The position numbers and the translations under genes were made by a program. From assembly GCA_003283765.1 (NCBI GenBank), contig QBVY01000002.1, positions 1 through 64,000 of the forward strand: a stretch of 64,000 bases of DNA, written 5' to 3'. Positions 32,085 through 42,913 of this stretch are shown piece by piece. Numbering within the stretch: position 1 is the first letter of the stretch; every line of letters begins with the position of its first letter. This stretch comes from SAR86 cluster bacterium AG-313-N18. Lineage in GTDB: Bacteria; Pseudomonadota; Gammaproteobacteria; Magnimaribacterales; D2472. The notes beneath the pieces are model-generated. The model searched no databases. It saw only the letters and a program-made list of their open reading frames with translations, and was not told the origin of the DNA.

Positions 32085-32525
32085 ATGAATTTCACAACTA
32101 AAAGTCGATATGCAGTTAATGCATTGGCAGACTTAGAATATCTTTCTAATTATGAAAGCCCAGTTTCTTTAAAAGATATAGCTATTAGGCAGAACATAGA
32201 TCTAACTTATCTTGAGCAGCTGTTTAGAAAACTAAGAATTGCAGGCATTGTTAAAAGCGTTCGTGGAAGAAATGGTGGATATGTATATGCCTCCCGTCCT
32301 CAGGAGATAAGTATTAAAGATATCATGGATGCTGTGGAAGAAAACTTAGATGCAACAAATTGCGCAGGCACTTCTTCTTGTCACGCTGGTCAGCAGTGTA
32401 ATTCTCATAAATTATGGGATGATTTAAACAGTGTTGTTGATGAATTTTTAAGCGATATTTCTATAACTGATCTTGCAGAAAAGCCAAGAGACCCCCATAT
32501 ACCTCTTATGGAAATTAAATCATGA
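32085..32525 (+). CDS. iscR: Rrf2-family Fe-S cluster regulator IscR
   Basis: [16 protein letters not shown]...[11 protein letters not shown]...C-x5-C-x5-C-xx-H ([17 protein letters not shown]). Confidence 0.95.
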   Translation: MNFTTKSRYAVNALADLEYLSNYESPVSLKDIAIRQNIDLTYLEQLFRKLRIAGIVKSVRGRNGGYVYASRPQEISIKDIMDAVEENLDATNCAGTSSCHAGQQCNSHKLWDDLNSVVDEFLSDISITDLAEKPRDPHIPLMEIKS

Positions 32526-33748
32526 CCAGCGAAATCAATTTACCAATCTATATGGACTATGCATCTACAACACCTGTAGATCCTCGCGTTGCAAAAAAAA
32601 TATCTGATCATCTTACTCTGGACGGAAATTTTGGAAATCCCGCTTCACGTTCTCACAAGTTTGGCTGGAAGGCTGAAGAGGCAGTTGAGGAAGCTAGATC
32701 TCATGTAGCTAATTTAGTGAATTGTGATCCAAGAGAAATAGTTTGGACTTCAGGAGCCACTGAAGCGGATAATTTAGCAATTAAAGGTGTTGCTAATTTT
32801 TACCAAAAGAATGGTAAGCATATTATTACCTCTAAAATTGAACATAAAGCTGTGCTAGATCCATGCAGACAGCTTGAAAGAGACGGTTTTGAAGTTACCT
32901 ATTTAGAACCAAATGAGGGTGGTTTGATCACACCTGAAGCTGTTTTAAATGCAATTAGAGAGGATACAGTGTTGATCTCAATTATGCATATTAACAATGA
33001 ATTAGGCACAATTAATGATCTCAGTGGAATTGGGAAGATTGCTCGTGAAAAAGGTATTTTTTTTCATGTGGATGCCGCTCAAAGTACTGGCAAAATTGTT
33101 ATTGATTTAAGCTCTCTTCCAGTTGATTTAATGTCATTCTCAGCCCATAAAACCTACGGGCCTAAGGGCATAGGAGCTTTGTTTGTTCGAAGGAAGCCTC
33201 GAGTAAGAATTGAAGCTCAAATCCATGGAGGTGGGCACGAAAGAGGTATGAGATCCGGAACACTGCCTACACATCAAATAGTGGGAATGGGCGAAGCTTT
33301 TAGAATTGCTAAAGAAGAAATGGATGATGACAAGATAAGAATTCAGTACCTGCACGATAAGTTTTATGACTCTATTTCAAAAATTGAAGAGATATATGTA
33401 AATGGAGACATTGATAATAAAGTTTGCAATATTCTAAACATCAGCTTTGCTTATGTTGAAGGAGAGTCATTAATTATGGCTCTAAAAGATATTGCTGTTT
33501 CCTCAGGATCAGCTTGTACTTCTGCTAGTTTAGAGCCATCCTATGTTTTAAGAGCGCTTGGAAGAAAAGATGAGCTTGCATCAAGCTCCATACGCTTTTC
33601 CTTTGGAAGATTTACCACTGAGGAAGATGTGGATTACACATTAACCTTAATTAACCATGCTGTTGATAGACTTAGAGAGCTATCTCCATTATGGGAAATG
33701 TATTTAGATGGAATTGATCTTGATACAGTAGACTGGCAAACCCACTAA
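32522..33748 (+). CDS. iscS: Cysteine desulfurase IscS
   Basis: [17 protein letters not shown]...[20 protein letters not shown]...[21 protein letters not shown]. Confidence 0.97.
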   Translation: MTSEINLPIYMDYASTTPVDPRVAKKISDHLTLDGNFGNPASRSHKFGWKAEEAVEEARSHVANLVNCDPREIVWTSGATEADNLAIKGVANFYQKNGKHIITSKIEHKAVLDPCRQLERDGFEVTYLEPNEGGLITPEAVLNAIREDTVLISIMHINNELGTINDLSGIGKIAREKGIFFHVDAAQSTGKIVIDLSSLPVDLMSFSAHKTYGPKGIGALFVRRKPRVRIEAQIHGGGHERGMRSGTLPTHQIVGMGEAFRIAKEEMDDDKIRIQYLHDKFYDSISKIEEIYVNGDIDNKVCNILNISFAYVEGESLIMALKDIAVSSGSACTSASLEPSYVLRALGRKDELASSSIRFSFGRFTTEEDVDYTLTLINHAVDRLRELSPLWEMYLDGIDLDTVDWQTH

Positions 33749-33764
33749 ATATTGGGAGGTATTT

Positions 33765-34169
33765 ATGGCATATAGCAAAAAAGTTGTAGATAAATTTGAA
33801 AACACTATCAACGAACCTACAAAATATAATGTTGGAAGATTTGATCCAAAAGAGATGAATGTAGGTACTGGAATGGTTGGAGCTCCTGCATGTGGTGACG
33901 TAATGAAACTTCAGATCAAATGTGAAAGCAAAGGGAATACTCATGTTATCAAGGATGTTAAGTTCAAGACTTATGGATGCGGTTCTGCAATCGCTTCATC
34001 GAGTGAGTTGGTTGAGATGTTAATTGGAAAAACTTTAGAGGAAGCTAAGGAAATTAAAAATATCGATATTGTTGAAGCTCTTGAGTTGCCTCCCATTAAA
34101 ATCCATTGCTCAGTTCTAGCAGAAGATTCAATCAAACAAGCAATCGAAGACTACGAGCAGAAACAATAA
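33765..34169 (+). CDS. iscU: Fe-S scaffold IscU
   Basis: GTGMVGAPACGDVMKLQIK...TYGCGSAIASSS...LPPIKIHCSVLAEDSIKQAI. Confidence 0.97.
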   Translation: MAYSKKVVDKFENTINEPTKYNVGRFDPKEMNVGTGMVGAPACGDVMKLQIKCESKGNTHVIKDVKFKTYGCGSAIASSSELVEMLIGKTLEEAKEIKNIDIVEALELPPIKIHCSVLAEDSIKQAIEDYEQKQ

Positions 34170-34175
34170 ATAATC

Positions 34176-34523
34176 ATGGATACATTTTCGCCACTAGAAC
34201 TTCGATTTTCTGAAAAAGCAATATTGCACTTTGCTACAAGCCTCAAGAATAACGGAAAAAGTGATGGCGTCAGAATTGGGGTAAGAAAAGCTGGATGCTC
34301 TGGCTTTGAGTACTTTTTTGAGTTTGTTGAGACTGAGCAAGCTAGTGTTAACGACTTCATTTTTAATGAAGGCGAGTGCAAGATCTATGTTGATAAAGAA
34401 AGTTTGAATTACCTGAAAGGTAGTTTGGTTGATTATTCTGAAGATGGCCTTAATCAAGGAATTAAATTTCACAACCCCAATGCTAAAGCCGTATGTGGGT
34501 GCGGTGAAAGCTTCACTATCTAA
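34176..34523 (+). CDS. iscA: Fe-S assembly protein IscA
   Basis: GVRIGVRKAGCSGFEYFFEF...NPNAKAVCGCGESFTI. Confidence 0.94.
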   Translation: MDTFSPLELRFSEKAILHFATSLKNNGKSDGVRIGVRKAGCSGFEYFFEFVETEQASVNDFIFNEGECKIYVDKESLNYLKGSLVDYSEDGLNQGIKFHNPNAKAVCGCGESFTI

Positions 34524-34862
34524 ATGGCCCTTATAAAGTTATTACCTCATTATGAGTTATGTCCTGATGGTGCTGAATTTGAAACCCTGAAAGATGAATC
34601 TATCTGCGAAGCGGCCTTAAGATCAGGTATTAAAATTGAACATGCATGTGAAATGTCATGTGCATGTACCACTTGCCATATAATAGTGCGAGATGGATTT
34701 GATGATCTAAATGAGGCATCTGAAGATGAGGAAGACCTGCTTGATAAAGCTTGGGGACTTGAACCAAACTCTCGTTTAAGTTGCCAAACTATTCCAGAAA
34801 GTGGCAATTTTACAGTTGAATTACCAAAATATACTATCAATCAGGTATCAGAGGATCATTGA
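34524..34862 (+). CDS. fdx: ISC-type 2Fe-2S ferredoxin
   Basis: KIEHACEMSCACTTCHIIVRDGFDDLNEASEDEEDLLDKAWGLEPNSRLSCQ. Confidence 0.95.
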   Translation: MALIKLLPHYELCPDGAEFETLKDESICEAALRSGIKIEHACEMSCACTTCHIIVRDGFDDLNEASEDEEDLLDKAWGLEPNSRLSCQTIPESGNFTVELPKYTINQVSEDH

Positions 34863-35062
34863 TGAAGATTGCATGGTCAGATATTTTAGAAATTGCAATA
34901 AATCTCAGTGAAGCTCATCCCGAAATTGACCCTCAGTGGATCAGTTTTCCAGATTTACATCACAAGATTTGTAGCTTAGAGAATTTTGAAGATGATCCGC
35001 AAAATTCTAATGAAAAAATTCTTGAAGCAATCCAAATGGCATGGATGGATGAATTAGACTAA
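34859..35062 (+). CDS. iscX: IscX (YfhJ)
   Basis: MKIAWSDILEIAINLSEAHPEIDPQWISFPDLHHKI...QMAWMDE. Confidence 0.92.
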   Translation: MMKIAWSDILEIAINLSEAHPEIDPQWISFPDLHHKICSLENFEDDPQNSNEKILEAIQMAWMDELD

Positions 35063-35097
35063 CTCACCTATAATGTCGCAAATTTAGGAGTAACTTT

Positions 35098-35517
35098 ATG
35101 ACAATACAACGAACACTTTCAATCATTAAGCCTGATGCAACATCAAAAAACATTATTGGAAAAATAATAGATCGATTTGAAGGGAATGGCCTCAAAGTGG
35201 TTGCGGGTAAATTAATACATATGGACCAAACTAAAGCTGCAGGTTTTTATGCTGAGCATGAGGGAAGGCCTTTTTTCCCAAACCTTGTTGAGTACATGAC
35301 ATCAGCTCCTGTATTTGTTCAGGTTCTTGAGGGAGATAACGCTGTTTTAAAAAATAGAGAGTTAATGGGTGCTACAAATCCAAGTGAAGCAGATCCTGGA
35401 ACAATTAGAGCAGACTTTGCAGAGACAATTGACGCAAACGCTGTTCATGGATCCGATTCAACTGATAGCGCGGCAAGAGAAATCTCCTATTTTTTTGATG
35501 ATAGTGAAATCTTTTAA
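35098..35517 (+). CDS. ndk: Nucleoside diphosphate kinase
   Basis: [22 protein letters not shown]...[20 protein letters not shown]. Confidence 0.97.
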   Translation: MTIQRTLSIIKPDATSKNIIGKIIDRFEGNGLKVVAGKLIHMDQTKAAGFYAEHEGRPFFPNLVEYMTSAPVFVQVLEGDNAVLKNRELMGATNPSEADPGTIRADFAETIDANAVHGSDSTDSAAREISYFFDDSEIF

Positions 35518-35521
35518 TTGA

Positions 35522-36616
35522 GTGCATAAGGAAAAGGTAAATTTGCTAGGATTCTCGCATGAATCACTAGTAGATTTTTTTCAATCAATAGAACAACCAA
35601 GTTTTAGAGCTCTCCAATTGATGAAATGGGTTCATCAAAGGGGTGTGATTGACTTTATGCATATGACTGATTTTAGTCTTGCATTAAGAACTAAGCTTTC
35701 TGAAGTTGCTGAAGTTAGTCCGCCTAAAGTAGAAGAATGTTTAATATCTCCAGAGGGAACAAAGAAATATTTAATAAAGCTAGATTCAGGTTCAATGATC
35801 GAAATGGTCAAGATTCCTGAAAAGAAAAGGCTAACTCTTTGTATATCTTCACAAGCAGGATGCGCATTGCAATGCACTTTTTGCGCTACAGGTGCACAGG
35901 GTTTTGAAAGAAATTTATCTAATGCGGAAATTATTGGTCAGCTATGGCTGGCTAATTTTCATGATAAATCCAGTCAACCTATTTCAAATGTTGTATTTAT
36001 GGGAATGGGCGAGCCTCTGCTTAATATTAAACCAGTGATGACTTCTATTGGCTTAATGCAACACCAAAATGCATATGGACTTTCAAAGAGAAGGATCACT
36101 CTCAGCACCTCAGGGATAGTCCCAGAGATCAATAAGCTAGCTGAGAAGACTGATGTCTCATTAGCAATATCTTTACATGCTGCAAACAATATACTTAGAG
36201 ATGAAATAGTTCCAATTAATAAAAAATATCCTTTAGAAGAACTATTAGATTCCTGCAAAAATTATTTAAAGACTCAAAGTAAACGTAAAACAATAACCAT
36301 TGAATATATTTTAATAGATGGTGTAAATGATTCATTGGATCATGCGCAAGATTTAGCCAAGATTCTCAATGGCTTATCGTGCAAAATCAATCTAATACCT
36401 TTTAATCCATTTGATGGATGTCATTACCTTCGATCTCAAGAAAGTGCCATTCAAAAATTTAAGGATTTTCTGATAAAAAAGGGGCTAATAACTACACTAA
36501 GAATAACGAGAGGAGATGCAATTGATGGAGCTTGCGGCCAACTTGTTGGTAAACTCACTCAAAGCCTGAAAGGTAAAAACAAAAAAAATTCTATCAACCT
36601 TATCAATACTTCATGA
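35522..36616 (+). CDS. rlmN: 23S rRNA (A2503-C2)/tRNA methyltransferase RlmN
   Basis: SSQAGCALQCTFCATGAQGFERNLSNAEIIGQ radical-SAM CxxxCxxC. Confidence 0.96.
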   Translation: MHKEKVNLLGFSHESLVDFFQSIEQPSFRALQLMKWVHQRGVIDFMHMTDFSLALRTKLSEVAEVSPPKVEECLISPEGTKKYLIKLDSGSMIEMVKIPEKKRLTLCISSQAGCALQCTFCATGAQGFERNLSNAEIIGQLWLANFHDKSSQPISNVVFMGMGEPLLNIKPVMTSIGLMQHQNAYGLSKRRITLSTSGIVPEINKLAEKTDVSLAISLHAANNILRDEIVPINKKYPLEELLDSCKNYLKTQSKRKTITIEYILIDGVNDSLDHAQDLAKILNGLSCKINLIPFNPFDGCHYLRSQESAIQKFKDFLIKKGLITTLRITRGDAIDGACGQLVGKLTQSLKGKNKKNSINLINTS

Positions 36617-37179
36617 GCTTGAAATCTGCACATACTGGAAAGATCGGAAAGGCTTTTGCCAACGCCCGCATCCTTCGCTCAATGACTTGTGAAGAGGTTG
36701 CTGGTGCAACCTTCATCAATGTTGAGTACATAAAGGCTATTGAGTCAGGCAATTATGAAATATTTCCAGCAAGAATATTTGCTTTTCAATATTTTGAAAA
36801 ATATGCAAATTTTCTGAACTTAGAGATTGATTTCTTTGATATTTATAATGCTGAATTAGTTGCCGCAGCTGGGAAAGAGCTTAACTCTAATTTGCCCGAA
36901 AGATCATTTTTAAAAAAAAATATTATTAGTTTAATATGCTTGGTTATCCTAGCTTCACTAATTTTTATTTTTCAACGGAGTTATAATAATAATGAAGCTT
37001 CAGATATTAGCCCTCAAAACTCCTTCAGCAACGAAGATGCCCTGAGAGTAGATGTTAAATCAAACTTTGATAATGACATTGGTGAATTGCATTACAAAAT
37101 CAATAATTTTTTTATACAAGATAAGCTTGATTCAATTCAGCCTGATGTTACTGTAAATTTATTGGAACCAGAAGCATGA
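36613..37179 (+). CDS. rodZ: RodZ-like HTH + single-TM protein, short periplasmic part
   Basis: HTH ([47 protein letters not shown]) then TM; between rlmN and ispG. Confidence 0.75.
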   Translation: MSLKSAHTGKIGKAFANARILRSMTCEEVAGATFINVEYIKAIESGNYEIFPARIFAFQYFEKYANFLNLEIDFFDIYNAELVAAAGKELNSNLPERSFLKKNIISLICLVILASLIFIFQRSYNNNEASDISPQNSFSNEDALRVDVKSNFDNDIGELHYKINNFFIQDKLDSIQPDVTVNLLEPEA

Positions 37180-38273
37180 ATAATTCCTGGATAGAAAGAA
37201 AAAAAACTAATCCTATATTTGTGGGGAATGTTGGAGTAGGTGGCGATCACCCTATATCTATTCAATCTATGACAAATACCAATACGGCTGATATTAAAGC
37301 TACTGTTAGTCAAATTGAGGAATTAGAAGCAGCTGGAGCTGATATTGTCAGAGTCTCCGTTCCAGACAATGATTGCGCAAATGCATTTAAAGCAATTAAA
37401 AACCTAGTATCAGTTCCCCTTGTTGCAGACATTCATTTTGATTATAAGATTGCTTTATTAGTCGCAGATTCAGCTGATTGTCTCAGGATTAATCCAGGTA
37501 ATATTGGAAAAGAAAATAAAGTTCAAGAAATTATCCAAGCAGCCAAAGATAATGAAATACCAATAAGGATCGGCGTGAATGCTGGCTCACTGGAGAAAGA
37601 TCTACAAAAAAAATATGGAGAGCCCAATTCAGACGCATTAGTTGAATCAGCCCTTAGGCACGTTGATATTTTAGATAGATATAACTTCTCTAATTTTAAA
37701 TTAAGCTTAAAAGCCTCAAATATTCAAATGACTGTTGATAGTTATAGAAAATTTTCAAAATTGCTTGATCAACCATTGCATTTAGGCATTACAGAGTCTG
37801 GAAGTTATAGAGCTGGATCGGTTAAGTCTTCTATTGGTCTGGGTATGCTCTTATCTGAAGGTATTGGCGATACAATTAGAGTTTCACTAGCTTCAGATCC
37901 TGTAGACGAAGTGAAGATTGGTTGGGATATTTTAAAAAGTCTAAATCTTAGAAGTAGGGGCATTAGAATAGTTGCATGCCCAAGTTGCTCCAGACAAAAT
38001 TTCAATGTCATAGAGGTGGTTAATGAACTTGAAACAAGATTTGAGGGGATATCTGAGGATTTGGAGGTTGCAATCATTGGTTGCTATGTCAATGGCCCAG
38101 GAGAGTCCAAGGCAGCTGATGTTGGATTAACCGGAGGTCCAAGTAACTTACTTTATGTCAATGGCGCTCCTTCAAAAAAAATCTCTAATGAGAAACTTGT
38201 TGATACAATAGAAGAGCAAGTAAAAGAACAGCTCGAAAAGAAAAATTCTTTAGACATAATTGCAAAAGGTTAA
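37176..38273 (+). CDS. ispG: 4-hydroxy-3-methylbut-2-enyl diphosphate synthase
   Basis: [24 protein letters not shown]...[12 protein letters not shown]...[20 protein letters not shown]. Confidence 0.97.
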   Translation: MNNSWIERKKTNPIFVGNVGVGGDHPISIQSMTNTNTADIKATVSQIEELEAAGADIVRVSVPDNDCANAFKAIKNLVSVPLVADIHFDYKIALLVADSADCLRINPGNIGKENKVQEIIQAAKDNEIPIRIGVNAGSLEKDLQKKYGEPNSDALVESALRHVDILDRYNFSNFKLSLKASNIQMTVDSYRKFSKLLDQPLHLGITESGSYRAGSVKSSIGLGMLLSEGIGDTIRVSLASDPVDEVKIGWDILKSLNLRSRGIRIVACPSCSRQNFNVIEVVNELETRFEGISEDLEVAIIGCYVNGPGESKAADVGLTGGPSNLLYVNGAPSKKISNEKLVDTIEEQVKEQLEKKNSLDIIAKG

Positions 38274-39522
38274 AAAATTGAAGATTCAATCATTAAGAGG
38301 TATGCCCGATCTATTTCCTGAAGATTTAGAGAGATGGCACATATTTGAATCAAAGCTATCTAAAGTTTTTCATTCCTATGATACCCATGAAATTCGAACA
38401 GCATTGCTTGAGTCTACAGAGCTGTTTTCAAGATCAGTTGGAAATTCATCTGATATTGTAAACAAAGAGCTCTATTCATTTTTAGATCGTAATGAAGAAA
38501 GCATTAGCCTTAGGCCTGAGGGATCTGCAAGTGTTATCAGAGCGATTATTCAAAAAAAACAAGAACATGAAAAACATAAATTATGGTATCAAGGGCCAAT
38601 GTTTAGATATGAGAGACCACAAAAAGGAAGATTTAGACAATTCCACCAAGTAGGAGTCGAATACCTTGGCTTTAGAGAAGGAATATCAGAATATGAGTTG
38701 ATTAGTATGGTTTTGCAGATCAATAAATTAATCGGCATTACAAACTATACAATTAAAATTAACCATCTTGGCGATCAGCTTGCCAAGGAAAGCTTTTGTG
38801 ATTCGCTTATTAATTTTCTTCAGCCGCATATCACTGAATTGCATGAAAAAGATCAAGCAAGATTAAAATCTAATCCTTTGAGAGTTTTAGACTCTAAAGA
38901 GAAATCTACTCAGGCATTACTGAAAGAAGGGCCTAAATTTCAAGATTTTATTTCTGATGCCTCTAAAAAATTTTTGCACAATCTTGTAAATGCCTTTAGT
39001 GATCATTGTGATATTCAAATTGATCAGTCATTGGTGAGAGGATTAGATTATTACACGGGGATAGTATTTGAAACTGTTTCACAAGAGCTTGGAGCGCAAG
39101 ACGCATTCCTTGGAGGAGGTCGATACGACAATCTCTCAAATCAACTAGGTGGAAAAGACATGCATGCTATAGGTTTTGCCATAGGAATTGAAAGAATAAT
39201 AGAGCTTCTAAGTATTGAAAATATAAAACAACCATTAAAAGTTGGTTTTATTACTACCGGAGAGCAGACTGATAAAAAAACATATAAAATAGCCGATGAT
39301 TTAAGAAGTGCTAATAGCAGTATTATCCTTGATACATTTTTAAGTGAAGGAAGTCTAAAATCCCAGCTCAGAAGAGCTAATAAGAATAATTGTAGATATG
39401 TAATTATTATTGGGGAAGAAGAGCTTCAAAATGATCAAGTAATATGGAAAAACCTTAGCGAAGGTGGCGAGCAAGAACTTCTTACTTCGAAAGAGGTCAT
39501 AGAAAAATATACTAATCTTTAG
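38260..39522 (+). CDS. hisS: Histidyl-tRNA synthetase
   Basis: [16 protein letters not shown]...[12 protein letters not shown]...[15 protein letters not shown]...[14 protein letters not shown]. Confidence 0.96.
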   Translation: MQKVKKLKIQSLRGMPDLFPEDLERWHIFESKLSKVFHSYDTHEIRTALLESTELFSRSVGNSSDIVNKELYSFLDRNEESISLRPEGSASVIRAIIQKKQEHEKHKLWYQGPMFRYERPQKGRFRQFHQVGVEYLGFREGISEYELISMVLQINKLIGITNYTIKINHLGDQLAKESFCDSLINFLQPHITELHEKDQARLKSNPLRVLDSKEKSTQALLKEGPKFQDFISDASKKFLHNLVNAFSDHCDIQIDQSLVRGLDYYTGIVFETVSQELGAQDAFLGGGRYDNLSNQLGGKDMHAIGFAIGIERIIELLSIENIKQPLKVGFITTGEQTDKKTYKIADDLRSANSSIILDTFLSEGSLKSQLRRANKNNCRYVIIIGEEELQNDQVIWKNLSEGGEQELLTSKEVIEKYTNL

Positions 39523-39530
39523 GAGAGATC

Positions 39531-40175
39531 ATGGCAGAGTACAGTTCGGATGAAGAAAGATTTTCAGCTTTTGTTAATTTTTTTAAAGATCATAAAAATA
39601 CCCTTTTAATTGGTTTTTTAGCTCTTGCATCAATTCTTATTTCTTCAATAGGTTATAAGTCGTATAACACTTCTCAGAATTTAGCAGCAGCTCAGATATA
39701 TGATGCGTGGTTTATAAATCTTTCTGCTGAGTCAGCAAGCGCAGCAGATGACAAAGAAAATTTTAATAAGCTTCAAGCAAAATATCCCAATACTGGATAT
39801 GCTCAGCTTGCAAGAATGATAAGGGGCTCATCTCTTGCTAGAGAGGGCGATCTTGATGCGGCATTGGCCGACTTCAAAGAACTTTTAGATGTGTCTTCAG
39901 GTTTTTTTGGAAATGACATGCTGAACTCAATCGCAAAAATAAATATCGCTAGAATTGAATTAAGCAAAGAGAATTATTCTAATGCTTTAGAGGTCTTAGA
40001 ATCATTCAATTCAGAATCTGAGCATCCACTTGTATATGAGGTCAAAGGTGATGCTTTGGCTGGGCTCAAAAAGAATGACTTAGCTTTAGATCAGTATTCA
40101 TTGGCTCTTGAGAATTCACAGAATGAATCGCAACAGTCTCTTTTAAAGATGAAGATAAATCAAATTAATAATTAG
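39531..40175 (+). CDS. yfgM: YfgM-like TPR membrane protein
   Basis: N-term TM and TPR-like region between hisS and bamB. Confidence 0.87.
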   Translation: MAEYSSDEERFSAFVNFFKDHKNTLLIGFLALASILISSIGYKSYNTSQNLAAAQIYDAWFINLSAESASAADDKENFNKLQAKYPNTGYAQLARMIRGSSLAREGDLDAALADFKELLDVSSGFFGNDMLNSIAKINIARIELSKENYSNALEVLESFNSESEHPLVYEVKGDALAGLKKNDLALDQYSLALENSQNESQQSLLKMKINQINN

Positions 40176-40180
40176 TACTC

Positions 40181-41326
40181 ATGAAAAATAATATATTCCT
40201 AAGTATTATTTTAATACTTATTTCTTCATGCTCTACATTAGCTTTCTGGGAAGATGACTCAGATGGAGAGGTGATTGAACCTGTTGCCCTTCAGTCTTTT
40301 AAAAATGAATATCCACTTTCTATAGAATGGAAAAAATCTTTTAAAGGAGAAAATACCTTAGGCTCTTTTAGACCCTCTTTTTATTCAGGAAATATGCTGA
40401 TTGCTGATCCTGAAGGAAATATTTCATCACTAAATCCTCAATCTGGAAAAGAGAGCTGGAAAATCAATCTAGATCGCGAGTTAGCAGCTGGTGTTGCTTC
40501 TGGTTTTGGTAAATTAATCGTATCAGATCTTAATGGTTTTGTTATTGCAATTGACTCAGAAACTCAAGAGATTATTTGGGAAAAAAATATTGGTGGTGAA
40601 GTTCTCTCTAAAGCTGTTGTGAGTGCCTCACTAATTCTTGTTAAAAATTCTGTAGGCGAATTAGTTGCCTTGAGTGCCTTGTCAGGAGAAAAAAAATGGT
40701 CTTTTAGATCGCAATTGCCAGCATTGACCGTTCGAGGAACCGGTGAATCTATTATTGAAAATGGCATTGTTTTTTCTACCTTTGATAATGGACGACTTGG
40801 AGCCTTTCAGCTAGAAACAGGTTTCTTTCTTTGGGATGCACCTATTTCTTTTGTAGAGGGGTCATCAGAGCTTGAGAATTTAATAGATGGTGATTCAGCC
40901 CCAGTTATAGCCAAGCAACTAATTTTTGCTACTAATTATCAAGGGAACTTAACTGCATTTGACATAGCCCAAAAGAGGCCAGTTTGGAATGCAAATGCCT
41001 CGTCTTTTTATTCTCCAATTGTTGCTAATAACATGATTATGGTCATTCAAGATGATGGGTCAATTCTTTCATTCTCTCTAGCTAATTTATCTCCTTCATG
41101 GACTTCTGAGGAATATTTAAGAAGAGAGCTATCTAGTGGAGCAGCATATAAAAATTTGTTATTGATTGGAGATTTAGATGGTTATGTTCATGTTATTAAT
41201 CCAATGACAGGAATTACTGTTGGAAGAAAAAAAATATCTGGTAACCCCATCATGAATATTGTTACTTTTAGAGATTTTGCATACGCTATTGATCAGGATT
41301 CTAATGTAGTTGCAATCAAGCTCTAA
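40181..41326 (+). CDS. bamB: Outer-membrane assembly lipoprotein BamB
   Basis: Lipobox ISSC; PQQ-like beta-propeller repeats (SLNPQSGKESWKINL, ALSALSGEKKWSF). Confidence 0.92.
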   Translation: MKNNIFLSIILILISSCSTLAFWEDDSDGEVIEPVALQSFKNEYPLSIEWKKSFKGENTLGSFRPSFYSGNMLIADPEGNISSLNPQSGKESWKINLDRELAAGVASGFGKLIVSDLNGFVIAIDSETQEIIWEKNIGGEVLSKAVVSASLILVKNSVGELVALSALSGEKKWSFRSQLPALTVRGTGESIIENGIVFSTFDNGRLGAFQLETGFFLWDAPISFVEGSSELENLIDGDSAPVIAKQLIFATNYQGNLTAFDIAQKRPVWNANASSFYSPIVANNMIMVIQDDGSILSFSLANLSPSWTSEEYLRRELSSGAAYKNLLLIGDLDGYVHVINPMTGITVGRKKISGNPIMNIVTFRDFAYAIDQDSNVVAIKL

Positions 41327-41340
41327 AATGCCTTTTCAAA

Positions 41341-42735
41341 ATGTTAAATTCAATTGCAATTCTCGGTCGACCAAATGTAGGGAAGTCTTCTCTATTTAAT
41401 AAGCTCACTAAAACTAGAAATGCAATTGTTTCTGATTTTTCGGGCCTGACTAAAGATAGAAATTTTGGTTATGCCTCAATCAAAGATCAGCAGTATTTAG
41501 TAATTGATACAGGTGGAGTTGGTTCTGAGATTACCGAATTTAGTGCAGCAATAACTGAGCAGGCACTGATAGCTGCAGAGGATTCAAATCTAATTTTATT
41601 TTTAATTGATGCCTCAGAAGAGCTAACAGTAGACGATATAGATCTGTTTCAGTCAATACGCAAAATGAATAAAAGTTTTTTTGTTGTTTTAAATAAAATT
41701 GACATTAAAAAAAGATCAAACGCAAAAGAAGATCTTTTAAAACTTGGATGTGGAGATATTCTTGAAATCAGTGCTGAGCACTCTAAGGGCATCAATGAAT
41801 TACAAACTTATATTTCAAAACAATTTATTGAACCTAATAATGCAGGCGATAGTGAAGACCCTCAAGGAACAAAAATAGCTGTGATCGGTAGACCAAATGC
41901 AGGCAAATCTACTTTCATTAATCAATTTACTAAACAGGATCGTTTAATTGTTTCTGATGTGCCTGGGACAACTATAGATTCTATCCATGTACCTTTTGTA
42001 TTTGATGATGAAGATTTTATTTTTATTGATACCGCTGGTATTAGAAAGAAATATAAGCAAAGTCATGCAGTTGAATATTTTTCATATGTTAGGGCCATGC
42101 ATGCTGTCGATGAGTCAGATATTGTTTTAATGCTGATTGATGCCTCAGATGGAATAGTGGATCAAGATCTTCGGATCTTGAATTTGATAAGAGGGTATGG
42201 AAAGCCAGTTGTTGTTGCTTTGAATAAAATTGATGAGCTTTTAGAAGATCACTTATCTGATCTTAAAGAAACTAAAAAATTTCAAAACTCTGTTTTGAAT
42301 AATTTAATTCTGGTTGAAATTTCAGCACTACAAAAGAGCGGATTTAAAAAACTTTTTAACACCCTTGCTAAGGTTAATAAATTAGCCAAAACTAAGTTTT
42401 CGACTGGTAAATTAAATAAGTTACTTTTAAAGTTCACAAACTCAACTAACACACCAAGTATTTCGGGCAGACAAGTTAAAATGAGATATGTTCATTTTGG
42501 AGGCATTCACCCTACAAAATTTATTATCCATTCTAATATTTCAAGCAAAATTCCTTCAAATTATAAACGCTACTTAATTAATTCTTTTAGAGAGGAGCTT
42601 AATTTAAAAAGTGTTGAATTAAACATAATTTTTAAAAAGGGCGATAATCCGTTTGAAGGCAAGGTCAACAAGTTGTCTCCAAGGCAGATAAAAAAGAAAC
42701 AACGCTTAGTAAAATATACAAAAAAGAATAAGTAA
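41341..42735 (+). CDS. der: Ribosome biogenesis GTPase Der (EngA), two G domains
   Basis: GRPNVGKSSLFNKLT and GRPNAGKSTFINQF. Confidence 0.97.
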   Translation: MLNSIAILGRPNVGKSSLFNKLTKTRNAIVSDFSGLTKDRNFGYASIKDQQYLVIDTGGVGSEITEFSAAITEQALIAAEDSNLILFLIDASEELTVDDIDLFQSIRKMNKSFFVVLNKIDIKKRSNAKEDLLKLGCGDILEISAEHSKGINELQTYISKQFIEPNNAGDSEDPQGTKIAVIGRPNAGKSTFINQFTKQDRLIVSDVPGTTIDSIHVPFVFDDEDFIFIDTAGIRKKYKQSHAVEYFSYVRAMHAVDESDIVLMLIDASDGIVDQDLRILNLIRGYGKPVVVALNKIDELLEDHLSDLKETKKFQNSVLNNLILVEISALQKSGFKKLFNTLAKVNKLAKTKFSTGKLNKLLLKFTNSTNTPSISGRQVKMRYVHFGGIHPTKFIIHSNISSKIPSNYKRYLINSFREELNLKSVELNIIFKKGDNPFEGKVNKLSPRQIKKKQRLVKYTKKNK

Positions 42736-42847
42736 TTTATTTATTTGGAGTATAACTACATATTTTTTATCTTTAAAATACTATAAATTCAGCATAAAGT
42801 GAGATATTGACATTTCATCGCACATAAAATCAAATGGCACTACATAT

Positions 42848-42877
42848 AAATGATTGTGCATTTAATAAAATGATTGT
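42848..42877 (+). repeat. Direct repeat AAATGATTGT x2, 20-bp period, in the sdh promoter region
   Basis: AAATGATTGT at 42848-42857 and 42868-42877. Confidence 0.7.
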
Positions 42878-42883
42878 TACAAT
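42854..42883 (+). promoter_or_regulatory. Putative sdh promoter TTGTGC - 18 bp - TACAAT
   Basis: TTGTGC 42854-42859 and TACAAT 42878-42883. Confidence 0.4.
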
Positions 42884-42913
42884 CTATAAAATTTAGATGT
42901 ACGAAGGGAACAT

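Noticed and set aside
34194-34840. Antisense ORFs over iscA and fdx (34194..34472, 34151..34381, 34550..34840)
   Set aside because: Shadow ORFs; sense-strand proteins have strong motifs.
35069-35074. TATAAT upstream of ndk as a promoter
   Set aside because: A perfect -10 but no credible -35 at suitable spacing; too weak to list as a feature.
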